From Macrotrachela quadricornifera (Eukaryota; Rotifera; Eurotatoria; Philodinida; Philodinidae), in contig JAJEKB010021049.1 in NCBI GenBank assembly GCA_022393335.1, positions 36,062 through 100,061 on the forward strand: a DNA stretch of 64,000 nucleotides, given 5' to 3'. The translations under genes were made by a program, and so were the position numbers. Under the pieces are notes generated by a model. It was given only the letters and a program-made list of their open reading frames with translations, was not told where the DNA came from and made no database searches. This document shows, piece by piece, positions 34,226 to 45,036 of this stretch (its first letter is position 1; each line of letters opens with the position of its first letter).

Positions 34226-36811
34226 ATACAAAATAAGTGCAGATTATCGGATTATAAGAAGTTGAATTGTCTCACCCTCTAACTAAGGAATTTTCAGAGA
34301 TACTAAACAATTTTAGAAATATAGTTCTAGTATGGTGTTCCTTGAAAATAGAATTTTCACCACTAAAATATCAGTTATTTGAGTTGAGATGCTTACTAAA
34401 AGTGCTGCCGGTATATGGCTGATTCTATTGATCATTCGCTACACCTATTACAACAGAAAATAAGTAGAATTTCATGTTCTTCTGAGTGAAATTCTACTCA
34501 CGTCTTTGTATTGCTTCCATCATTAATCGCATGTTTGAGTCACGAAGTGAAGTAGTAGCATAGTCATCTTCATTGTTTTTGGTACGTAATCTTGATGCAA
34601 TGGATAATTATTAACGCAGAAAATAGAATATAATCACTTGTCGTTGATGGTAAAATACACAGAAGCAATAATATAAATCAAAATAAAAATCAACACAAAT
34701 ACTTACTAAATTATTTATTAATTTAATTAGATAAGAAATGTATATAAGTGTAAACGTAAATTTGATCGAAATCATCTAGAATTGAAAGAAAGAAATACTA
34801 GACGAATTAATGAACAAATAAAAAATGATTAACAGAAATAAGTAATATTCAATAAAGAATACAATTGGCATGCAAATAAGATGAGTCCTGTAAATATTTT
34901 TTATAATTGTTAATATGCTAAATTTAACTCCGTTTATATCCATTATAGAATCGAACTAGTCGACACCACCAGTTTCATTATTTTCTATTGAACGGCGTTG
35001 ATCATGCAGCATTAGGTAAACACCGACGAAGTCACATAGCGAAACAACCAGTTTCGTTTCATCAATATGACGCTTCCCGTTTAAACCAATTTGGGAGCCC
35101 TATATATAGTAAAAAGGAATAAAACACGTTGAACCATAGAGGTATATTCTAGCTCTCAAGATTACCATGACGACTTGTTGAATGGCTAATCGAATGGCAC
35201 ATTGAACAAATTCTGTCAAATAAGCTCCGCTGTAGTCTATCATACTTTGCGCCATTTGAGATAGCACTACTCTCTTAACATCAGATGCTAATGTTGCATT
35301 CGTTTGAAGAGGTTTGATCAAAAACTTCAGTATATCGAACCGTTCTTGCGGGTTAGGGAGACCTAATAGAAAAAATATCCAATATACACAATAGATCAAA
35401 ACGCATAGTTTACCTATTTTGATTTTAAGGGTAAAGCGTCCACTACGAAGTAGTGCGGGATCTATCATATCCAATCGGTTTGTCGTACCTGAACATCAGA
35501 AAACCAATGAAAAATTAGGATATCGAATAATGTCTAAACCCTACCAAATATGACATAATTGTCCAGCTGTGTATAACCATCCATCATGGATAACATTTGA
35601 TTCACAACAGTATTTCTAGTATTACTTTCACCAGACTAAAAGAAAGACAAATTATTCTAATGACACAGGTGAAGAACAAACATACGTGTGCCGAACGTTT
35701 TTGAAAGAGTGCGTCCATTTCATCCAACACAATAACATGCAAAGGACTCTCCTTGCCAAACTATAAAATAATTATTGAAGGATATGTAGTCGTGCTTATT
35801 TTTTTTTCAATTTAAATACCGGTAAAAAATAATGTTAGTACAAGTCAATACTTTCGTGTTTTTCATCAGCTAGAGGCTTGAGAAAGAGCTCACGGATGTT
35901 ACACTCCGAATTGCCGACAAATTGATTAAGTAGTTCTGGACCATAGATGATATTAGGTACAATTTGCTGATAGTTGCATATACCTCTGGTGTATAAATAG
36001 ATACGAAAGATGAAACAAGTTTTATGCAAATATACCTTATCAAGCTAGTTTTCCCCGATCCTGATGGTCCATACAATATGATTCCATGAACACGTTTTAA
36101 GTCTATACAATAGTTTACAACTATATTGTCAAAAGAATCAAAATTGAGCGTACTGAGTTTCAACCGTACTTCCAACGAAAGTTTCCGTGGTTCGAAAACC
36201 GACCACATAATTTCGTCAATTGCTTTATCTTGTCCGATAATACCAATCTTTTCGACGCCAACAATTGTATTTTTTGGAAGCGTTGAGCAAATATATCTCT
36301 CAACCCAGTAGCTGTGCTCCAGATGGAAATGATGTGTTCGCCGCTAAAAATATTTAACATCAACAACGATCTACCAAACTAATGTTTGATATCTCACCAT
36401 AATCTTTGGCAAGCTCATGTGGGCTAATGGTATTGCATTCGATTGGAAAACCTGGAACACATGACATTGCTCATTTGACTTCACCACTCTCAATTGCCTA
36501 AAAGCGATATGAATTACATCAAATGAAGCACACGCTAAAATACATATACTCTTAAACACTATTAAAAAAGCCTGTAAAACTAAGCCATGGGGATAGACTT
36601 TATCTCGAATTCGAACAAATAATAAAAAATGACTTAAGGGTACCCCCCCCTCTTTTTTCATGATTTTTAGATCTCAAGAACGGCAAGTCCGATCGAGCTG
36701 AAATTTTCACCACAAATAGAGGACCTAAATTGATGAGACACGTGTTCGAGGAAAAAATTTTCAAAAGGGGTCTTCTTGGATTTTTTCGAAAACTAATGGT
36801 TTTCCATAGGG

Positions 36812-37131
36812 TCTCATTGTGCCACCGGTTTTCCCCATCAAACTTCGTCCGATTGAGCTGAAATTTTTTTTTGAGAGCACCTATGCCTGTATCTCAGAGG
36901 TAATTTTCAGCGTTTTTAAAAATCTCGCTTTCTTTTTTTTTTATAACAAAAATACGAAAACGATCTCGAAAAAACCGAGAAGTCGATCTCGAAAACCTCA
37001 TAAACTCGAACGAAATGGTCGAAAACGAAAACGGCCGATTTTACCTCTGGAGGATATATCCAAGTATCTCTGGTAAAAATTTCAGCTCGATTGGACAAAG
37101 TTAAGGTAGGGTTGATGGTGGCACAATGAAG
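36812..37131. repeat. Nested ~320-bp inverted-repeat unit near the Kolobok left end
   Basis: The left side TCTCATTGTGCCACC with GTCCGATTGAGCTGAAATTT is mirrored by the right side, whose reverse complement reads TTCATTGTGCCACC with GTCCAATCGAGCTGAAATTT. This is either a MITE inserted in the transposon or part of its subterminal structure. Confidence 0.55.
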
Positions 37132-37249
37132 CACGATGGCTAAAAAACCAGTTTTGAGAAAAACGAAAAATAAGTTTTAGAAACTTTTTTTTACAGAAAT
37201 TTTACTGATTTGTTTAAGAGAAGTTTGAAAACAAAAGCAATTATTCTCT

Positions 37250-37520
37250 ATAAAGTTTGACCGAAGGTAATCGAGTGTGCTGAGTTCAAATCTGAGGTTT
37301 GTTTTAATTAATTAAGTGACTAATTAACAAATTAATCAGTAACTATTGATATTTCTCATTGAAGTTGATCAAAAGGTAATCAGACGTACTGAGTTCGAAT
37401 CTGGTGTTACTTTTGATCAATTAATTCTTAAATAATCAATAATTATCGGTATTTCCGATGAAGCTTAGCTCAATGTTTTCAGGAGTTACTGCGTTCAATT
37501 CTGAGGTTAGTTTTATTTGA
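37250..37520 (+). repeat. Three ~110-130-bp direct repeats in the Kolobok left arm
   Basis: Copies begin near 37253, 37367 and 37460. Each has GAAG-TT-GA, a GGTAATC-type step, then [TC]TG[AC]GTTC[GA]AATCTG[AG][GT]GTTA and an AATTAATTA-rich tail. The GAGTTCGAATCTG core looks like a tRNA T-arm, but no tRNA surrounds it. Confidence 0.6.
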
Positions 37521-37924
37521 TTAATTATTGATCAGTTTATCATTGTGAATTCTATAAGTATCTAGATAGCTGTCAGGAGTGCACACTAGTAGCATCTATC
37601 GATTCAATTATCTATTGGGATTTTTCACTCTAACCAGTTGTTACTGTTTTATATGATGATTATTGTTAACTCCAAAGAAAAATAAAAAGAAATGCCACCA
37701 AAACCAACTACACAAATAAATATTGGAAATGAAGAAACACCACCAAATATATTTTATTTATGCAAACAAAAGTAAGTGCTTAATGAACATAAAAAAATGA
37801 TTATCTATTCAGCAATACCTGCTCCATATTTATATAGATCATCACGAATTAGTTTAGCCTCTGTTTGAAGCTTTTTCATTCGATTCTTTCTTTGTTGATC
37901 AAATCGAGCGATTGGATCTAATGA

Positions 37925-39742
37925 CTAGTCTTCCTTTATTCGTTCACGATCAATTCTTATCATCATTTTTTGAACAGCTGCATTTGATGGAATACCAAGT
38001 GATTGATAAATTGGTAAAATGCCGACAAACCCATCATTATAAATAATTGTAGCAAGATTCGCTGCTGTTTTAATTCTTGTTCGAATATGAAATCGTTTTT
38101 TACTGCAGATATTCCATATAATTCGATGAAAACTCTCATTTGCATTTGTTGTTCCTCCATTTAACACCTGTCGCAGTGATTCATCGCTGCATAACTCTTC
38201 ATATGCTGGTCTAATAGCAGCACAAACAGCAGGTGGTAGTGCATGTGATTCATGTCGATAATTAAAATCCAAATATACTTTGCAATGGCTTGGATCACAT
38301 AGGTCATGCATCGGATTGTTATCAGTACTTGCTATGTGATACCAAGCTGACCAGGCTGCTTCTTTCATTTTCTGTAAATTGTTTATATTTTCTCGGATTG
38401 CTTTACCATAATATAGCTGCAGTCGATATATTTTTTTATCATCTATAAAAAAAATTGGGAACCGGTTCGTGCTAAATTTTAATTTAGTTTGAAAAAAACC
38501 ATACCAAGTCGTCCTATACCACCTATAGTTTTATTATCATCGAGATGCGTCCTTCCATACTTTTTTTTTATATTCATTAGCCGGGTCTTCATTCGTTTAG
38601 AAAAGTGATTTATACATTGATACCGAATAATAGGACAATCTCCATATGGTTTTGATTGAGCGATACTAGTTTCATTTTTTGTATCACCATCGGCAATATA
38701 CGATGTATATCGTAAATTATGTTTTGGAATCGACCGGGAAAACATTGCTACCATCTAAGTTAGAAAAGTAAGCATGATAAAAGTATGAAAATGACTTACA
38801 GCTGCTCCTTCCATCCCACCACTACTTCCTTCATAATTTGCTTCACATCCAGATTCGAGATGTTTTTCAAGAAGTGCAGCATATAATTCACCATCACGTT
38901 GTCGTACACTTATAAGTCCAGCACAAGTCGAACAGTGTCGAGACAAAATCTCAAAATCCAAGACTTTTGGTGGATCTGATACGCTCACGACTGTTCCTAC
39001 TCCGTGTAATGACGAAAAGCCTTGAGTTAACCATGTGCCATCGATAGATATGCTAATATCATCGCTGTTATAGTATAGACGTGCTTCTTCAGCTGCAACT
39101 TTCATGCTATTTTCAGCAACTTCTTCAATGGATTTTGATAAAATATGTTCATAACGTTTATAAGATTCAATTTGAACTGGTGGTAGGATTCCCATAGCAC
39201 CAAAAAATTTCTTCAGACCTGTCCGCTGAAGACCGACAAGTGAACCAGCTAGAATAGACACTACGTTGAGATCGGTCATTTGAGATGTCGGTGAAATTCC
39301 AATTCGAGTACCAGTAGATAAACGAATAACATTTTCGCAAGTACATGTAAATGAAATATAAAAAGATAGACCGAGACGTTTGGTTACCTTATAATTATAA
39401 TGTCCATGAGAATTACATTTAGGACAATTCATAGAATTTACCAAAATTAATATCTTTTGAATATTAATTATTAAATTAATACCGGAAAAATCATTTGAAT
39501 CTTCAGATTCATCATCATTATCACTTAATGAACTTTCTTCATCGTCGTCACTTGATGAGTTGAAAAGTTGTCTTCGACATGAAGAAATCATTTTTTTCTT
39601 GATAGTTGATGTTTTTGTTGTTGGTGGTGGTATTGTTTGTTCTGGTGTTGAAGGAACAACAGTTGTACTTGATTCTGTAGAGGATTGAGCCTTAATAAGT
39701 TGTTTTAATTTTTGTTTGTTTTTTCGATATCGACCACTAGAC
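37925..39742 (-). CDS. Kolobok-type (Mutator-like domain) transposase, at least three exons
   Basis: Transposase of the surrounding element. Exons 39742-38800, 38754-38505 and 38442-37925 are separated by introns of 45 and 62 bp and join in frame, giving about 569 aa. The first exon opens at an acceptor (TTTAG|G), so a short 5' exon is missing from the model; the ATG at 39591 is an alternative start. After a basic, Ser/Pro-rich leader and an acidic run (DDDEESSLSDNDDESED) comes a zinc-binding pair (CPKCNSHGHY and TCTC). Then come ISIDGTWLTQGFSS with the first catalytic Asp, GGMEGAAMVAMFSRS across the first junction, YIADGDTKN with the second Asp, GGIGRLGDDKKIYRLQ across the second junction, and a helical C-terminal part with HALPPAVCAAIRP and GGTTNANESFHRIIW. 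The frame is intact. Confidence 0.8.
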
Positions 39743-39761
39743 CTAAATATATTTTAGTTAC

Positions 39762-40160
39762 ATGAAACCAACTGAAGAACTACGTCAACGTCAAATAGAT
39801 CAAATTTTGGTTACACTCAAGGAAGCTTACAATCATTATGCTCAACAAGATATTCCTGAAAATATCTTTGATATTTTGTTTAATCATATTCCGCCAGGTT
39901 TTCCAGGTAGCCAGTTGGATCAAGATCAAGCAATGGCAGAAAGAAATGAAATATATCAGCTATTGTGGAAAATCATCGAGACAAATAAAAGAAAACAATA
40001 TCCTACAAAAGAATGGATTCCCGGTTCTATTCTATATCCTCCGATCATTATACAACTTCTTCGTGCTCGATTTCCAAGTTCGGAAACAGATATATTATTA
40101 CCTAATTGTACTAAATATTCTATAGAAGAGTTTATTCTATACACATGCACATCTACATAA
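39762..40160 (+). CDS. Second ORF of the Kolobok element, unknown 132-aa protein
   Basis: Single-exon ORF starting MKPTEELRQRQIDQIL, transcribed divergently from the transposase and only ~20 bp from its first known exon. Hence a shared control region or overlap with a missing transposase 5' exon is possible. It is predicted mostly helical, with NIFDILFNHIPPGFPG and WIPGSILYPPIIIQLLRARFPSSETD. No zinc finger, membrane segment or known domain was recognised. Its place inside the terminal repeats suggests an accessory transposition protein (inference). Confidence 0.55.
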   Translation: MKPTEELRQRQIDQILVTLKEAYNHYAQQDIPENIFDILFNHIPPGFPGSQLDQDQAMAERNEIYQLLWKIIETNKRKQYPTKEWIPGSILYPPIIIQLLRARFPSSETDILLPNCTKYSIEEFILYTCTST

Positions 40161-41488
40161 AACTTACTTCATTCTTTTCGAAATAAAGAAAAGACAAGTT
40201 GTTGCTATAGATGAAACGTTTTGAAGAAGAAATAAGTGAAATGCTCTTTCACTATATGTATATATATATATCAATTTTTTATTCACTTGTACATACCTCT
40301 CCACAGAATGAAACAAATATAGAGGGCATGTTATTTGTTTACATCATGTAAAGTATTCTATATTGAATAGAAACTATAATAATGCAGGAATAAAAATCTT
40401 CGTGAAAAATTTTTGTCATATAGGGAAAATTATATAAATATCAAGCAACAGATTTTCGTAAAAATTGAGTAAAAAATTTTTGGCAGCTTCGACCGAGCTC
40501 ATTCAAACGCCGATCGAAAGAGCAACATCCACTCTACCTAAGAGGCCAATAAAAAAAAAAAATTTTTTTTTTCAATTTTTATAAAAAAAGAGGGGGGGGG
40601 TACCCTTAAAACGTATGGATATACTCAAAAGACTAGTATCTATAATTGGATAAAATTTTAAAGAAAATTTCTCATTGAAACATCACATAAAATTAAATAA
40701 ATCCTATCTGTAATTTAATGAAAACGATTCACATGGGTATCAGATAAAATTAAGTAAACTATAGTGTTATCGAAATCAGATAATGTACAATGAACTGTTC
40801 CGAATGAAAAAAGCAAGTTCCTAACTTGTTTTGATATAAAAGCTTTTGAGCAATTTGTGCAATTTAGTACAATATTAAGGAATCAATTATCGTTTGATCA
40901 TAGGAATAAAACTTGAGGATAGTAGTGCCTAATGATAAGGGAGCTAACGTAGATAGTGCTCTGTATTTCGAAAGAAAAAGGAGTCTTACGGAAAATTGAG
41001 AACTGCTGTTTCATTGGGATTAATCATTATAATGTTTTCTTGTGTTGTATTCCAATTTTTAGCATTCGTTTTGATTAGACGAAGATAGACCATTTGGCGG
41101 CGTAGATAATATGATATGAAACAGGTATGATTGATATTGGTAAACTAGGTTGAAGATTATTAATCTGAAATTGATAATTTGACTGCTGCAATCGAGAGTC
41201 TCAACTATTTATATATGCTTCCTCCTGATCTATTATTTTTGCGTGGTGCGCATTGAAGAAATTTCTCGTCCTAACATTTAGAACAAAACTTGTTAATAAA
41301 CATATTATAATAGAAATAAAAAAACAAAACTGTCTTTTTAAGTTTTTTACAAAGCTAAAGCAACGAAGATTAATAATGTACCAGATCGAAATCATTACTA
41401 CAATAAAAAATGGAAAGTGTTGAAAAGAGTAAAAAACTTAATATTACTTGTCAATGGTTTTTTTCTTGTAAACAAGCACATAATTTGA

Positions 41489-41907
41489 TTATTCACCTAG
41501 TTGTTTAGAATAAAGTTCTTCATTATTTTTATTCAGAAAATCGAATGAAGATTCATTGTCGACTGTTGTTTCTGTTGAAATAATCTCTTGTACAATTTTT
41601 TTGTCTTTTCTTTTTGCTTGTATTCCTATTATCGATCGATTCATCTTATCCATGAGTGCGTTTACAGGCACGTATTGTATCCAATAATTTTGACGTGGCC
41701 TCTTCTTTTTCTTGTTTTAGATCATTTAAAATTTGTATGAGCGGATCAATTAAATCATTTTCTTCTAATACATTATAATAACAGGGCAGTATTGAAATGT
41801 TGACCTTGCGGAATAATTGTCTAATATATTCACTTTTCTTCGTTTCATTTTTAATTAATTTCATCAATTGGTGCATTAATCCTACTGAACTAAACGAGGA
41901 CGATAAT
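41489..41907 (-). pseudogene. Unknown helical protein fragment with a frame change
   Basis: From a plausible acceptor (CTGCAG| before 41907) one frame reads LSSSFSSVGLMHQLMKLI, then SEYIRQLFRKVNISILPCYY and DLIDPLIQILNDLKQEKEEA up to a stop at 41646. A second frame, overlapping near 41671, continues VNALMDKMNRSIIGIQAKRK and ends at 41489. It looks like an alpha-helical repeat protein with a frameshift or a missed tiny intron. An upstream exon-like piece (KKREKYEKLFQEQYIF) lies near 41965-41920. No family was recognised. Confidence 0.35.
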
Positions 41908-44487
41908 CTGCAGGTATAAATATATATTGTTCTTGAAATAATTTTTCATATTTCTCTCTCTTCTTATGGTCGCGTTCAACATCAATAATTGGTACTGAGG
42001 ATGAGAATCATCATGATGGTGTCAATGTATTGAAAGCCATGATTGATGTTAACGTCAGATAGTATATATTGAAAAAACAAATAGATTAAGAAAAGTAACT
42101 TACTTGAAGATGTCTTCTGAATTGATGTTTGTTTGTAAGTGAGGATTTATAAGAAAGACATCGAGTGTATATATCCTTAGGGAGGACGAAGGTAAGGAGA
42201 AAAATAAAAATATCTATTGTGTCATAAAATTTCGTTGCCCACGGTTTCGTGAGTATAATCTTTATGGAATATTATTTTTCTGGGAAAAAACCCCATATCT
42301 TGATTTGTTTTTGAATATTATCAGAATTCAAATTGGATGTGACTTAATGCAATTGCGTAGGAACATTGGGCTGATTTATTAGATAAGGTAAAATTAGCTA
42401 CAATTCAAAGCACGCAGTTTGTATTTTGTCCTGACGACGTGCCAAAATGGAGTGAGTAGGTGATGATTCCGAGGGTGGATGAGAATAAAATAGAGATAGA
42501 AACAAAAGAAAGAGAGAGTAGGTGACTTGGCTCTATTTTTGTATTCATTTGAGTTTGGATGGTTGTCAGAAGTAGACACACACAGAGATGTATGGGTTCT
42601 GCTGTCGGCAACTATTTTGTATGATAAAGGACTATATCATAGCCAATCTGACGTTCGGTAAGTGTTTAATGTATGTATAATAATAAACGACGATGTTCAT
42701 TTTTTAAAAAATCAATAATATATTGGTTGAATAATAATGTAAATTAAATATAAGTAATTGAAGACGACTAGAATGGTAAGTAAAAGAACTTATTCTATTG
42801 TATTGTATATTTATGTGATTATTATATTAATTTAGATGTATACAAATGCCAAGATTATAATTAAAAAGAATAATTGGCGATGATCAGTACGATAGTAGTT
42901 TACGGAGTAAGTAAAATTAGTTAATATCTGAAATAGAAATAAAAGATATAGATAGAATTAAAGTTAAATGAGAGGCTTCTCTAAAGACAAACTTCTTGTG
43001 CCTTTCTGTGCCAGAAATACATATGTAGAATGTAAAATAGACGACCAACGAAGAGAGAGAGAAAAAGCGAGACATTCCAGAAATGAATATCTTGTATTTT
43101 TCTTAATACTACTTCTATTCTTATAACTTTCATTCCAATTAATAATTACTTCGTTTCATTTATATTTTCACTATGATAAAATAATAATGAATTGAAATAA
43201 TGAAAATTAATTTAAAATCAATAGTAGAAGGGAAGCAAGTAAATGTTTCTGTTCAATGTTATTTAATTTACAATTATTAAGTATACAAATTCTGTTGTCT
43301 GTATGTACAATTTTTAGTTTTGAAAACAAAAAAAAAATTAACATAACAATTTAACAATCTCAAATATTTTTAAAGTCTGTATGTGAAATATAGAATAAAA
43401 TACAACAAAACGAAAATCGAATGATTCTATCGTATTCAATCGGTTAAAGTATTAAAGTATTTTAATACATTCCAATCTCTGTAAAGTGTCGCTCATACTG
43501 TCACATGTATAGATTATACATGAAAAGTTTTTTATAAGTATGGTAAGTTGCTCAATGAAGCATCATGTTCATGATTTGCTGTAAAATGATTGTTAACAAA
43601 AGAATTTTTCTTCAAAATATTATGACGGCTCAATTTCGTTCCTGTAAGTGAGATCATTTTGAAAATTAATATGGAAATATATCTCAATGAGGCAAACAAT
43701 ACTTGTATGAACGTCAACAACATCCATCATATTGTAAAAGACTTTTAAGAGATTTAGATTTTAAAAAAATTTGAAAAATTCACATTTAGGTCATTTTTAA
43801 TAAAATAAAGGACATTTCTATTGATCGAAACGTAAATCAATGCTCAGTTAAAAAAATATTAGAAGATTTAAATTGATTATAAAAAAAATAACAATTGCTC
43901 TTTGGATTGTATTCTTTTTGTATATTACCACATGGTATTCAAAGTAAGGAAAGGAAACAAGAAAAAAGCAGAAAGAAAGAAAGAAAGAATGTGGGCTTGG
44001 ATCTATGCATATTAATGAATATGACACATGATGGAATGTTTTTATTTCTTCAATAGAAGAAAAAGAATGTACAATGATTTAAATATCTATATATCATATT
44101 CACATGATAAATACCATGTGCTTCAAATTTATATTTCAAAACAATAAGTATTGCTATGGAAAAAATAGAAAAAAGAAAAGATGTTTTAATATTCTATATT
44201 TTTCAAAATTCTTGTAAAATAGTGAACATAAGAGACGATAAAAAAAATTTAATTAAGAAATTAATATTGTTTCAATTTATTCCAATACAAAAAAGAAAAC
44301 GATTATATAAATCAAAATTATTGTTGTTGAAAAGATATTCTATAACATTTTACTAAAAGACAAGAAACTATTCAAATATTCAATATCGTGTAGAAAGATG
44401 ACAAAGCCAATTGTAATTCTGAAAAATTAAAATGAGTCAATCTTAAGATATCTCTTGAGAGAATTCATTTTTATTTTCATACTTATT
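41908..44487. other. AT-rich spacer, no supported gene
   Basis: Short ORFs at 42394-42611 and 43532-43723 (-) and 44156-44356 (+) have no domain and a composition like noncoding DNA. Purine-rich GAAAGAAAG runs occur near 43960 and 42500. Confidence 0.5.
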
Positions 44488-45036
44488 TTATTTGTATGCA
44501 GGATTATTCTTTGAATAAATAATCGATTGAACCATTTCTCCATTTACTTCGACAAATGGATAAATCAATGATATTCCTTCATTCAAAAAGCCGAGTCTCT
44601 CTGGTATTGCTCGTGATTTTAAATTATTTTCACCACAATGTATTTCCATGCGTTTCACATTCCATTCTTCAAAAGCAAACTTAACCAATATGGCTATTGC
44701 AGCAGTCATTAATCCTTGCCCTTGATAGGATTCCGATAGCCAATATCCAACATCACCACAACTTAAATCATCTTGTCGTGTTAAACGACATCTACCAACC
44801 ATTTGATTTTCATTTAACCAAATTCCTAATGATATTGAGTTGTTTTTCGATGAACCCCATCGTCGATAGACATCCTCTCGAGTTTGCATTAAATCGATAC
44901 CATTTATGGATTGACGAAGGTAATCACGATTTAATTCAAATAATTCATATAATTGATTGAAATGTTCAGGCTTAATTGGTTCTATGTATGCTTCTCCGAT
45001 AGATAACATTTGACGAGGAAAGTTGGTACACATCAT
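44488..45036 (-). CDS. GNAT N-acetyltransferase, RimJ/RimL type
   Basis: Single-exon ORF of 182 aa, the usual length for RimJ/RimL-type GNAT enzymes, which move acetyl from acetyl-CoA to a protein N-terminus or small amine in the cytosol. In order: an N-terminal strand and IKPEHFNQLYELFELNRDYL, SISLGIWLNENQMVGRCRL (GNAT strand-turn), DVGYWLSESYQGQGLMTAAI (motif A, acetyl-CoA pyrophosphate loop Q-G-Q-G at the expected place), a helix to KFAFEEWNVKRMEIHCGENN, KSRAIPERLGF with the [AI]-x-x-x-LGF block (motif B), and a C-terminal strand ending NNPAYK. Two Met codons open the frame; either may be used. This type is widespread in bacteria and fungi, so horizontal origin is plausible but untested. 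An AATAAA-type sequence follows the stop. Confidence 0.85.
   Translation of the reverse strand: MMCTNFPRQMLSIGEAYIEPIKPEHFNQLYELFELNRDYLRQSINGIDLMQTREDVYRRWGSSKNNSISLGIWLNENQMVGRCRLTRQDDLSCGDVGYWLSESYQGQGLMTAAIAILVKFAFEEWNVKRMEIHCGENNLKSRAIPERLGFLNEGISLIYPFVEVNGEMVQSIIYSKNNPAYK

Larger units (their letters stand above)
36638..40605 (-). mobile_element. Kolobok-type DNA transposon, 3968 bp, TTAA target duplication
   Basis: The termini are inverted GGGTACCCCCCCC followed by CTCTTTTTT (left from 36638; right ends at 40605). Both are bordered by TTAA (36634-36637 and 40606-40609), as expected for Kolobok. It carries a spliced Mutator-like transposase on the - strand and a divergently placed 132-codon ORF on the + strand. 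The transposase frame is open throughout, so the insertion looks recent. It lies between exon 1 and exon 2 of the NSF-like gene. Confidence 0.85.
34976..41093 (-). pseudogene. NSF/Sec18-like AAA ATPase gene lacking domain D2, interrupted by a transposon
   Basis: NSF is the hexameric AAA ATPase that takes apart SNARE complexes after membrane fusion. Exon 1 (41093-40990, start AAATGG) reads MVYLRLIKTN..NIIMINPNETAVLNF, an NSF-N-type start. After the Kolobok insertion the N domain resumes near 36630 (FLLFVRIRDKVYPHG), with unclear exons to 36400. D1 exons: 36343-36036 (GVEKIGIIGQDKAIDEI, Walker A GPSGSGKTS instead of GPPGTGKT), 35985-~35840 (YGPELLNQFVGNSECNIRELF), 35760-35686 (Walker B VIVLDEMDAL), 35635-35545, 35488-35414 (TTNRLDMIDPALLRSGRF), 35362-35166 and 35099-34976. 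The product stops in the D1 lid, so D2 is absent. No canonical splice joins the 35985 and 35760 exons in frame. A pseudogene or a decaying paralogue is most likely; expression remains possible. Confidence 0.65.
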
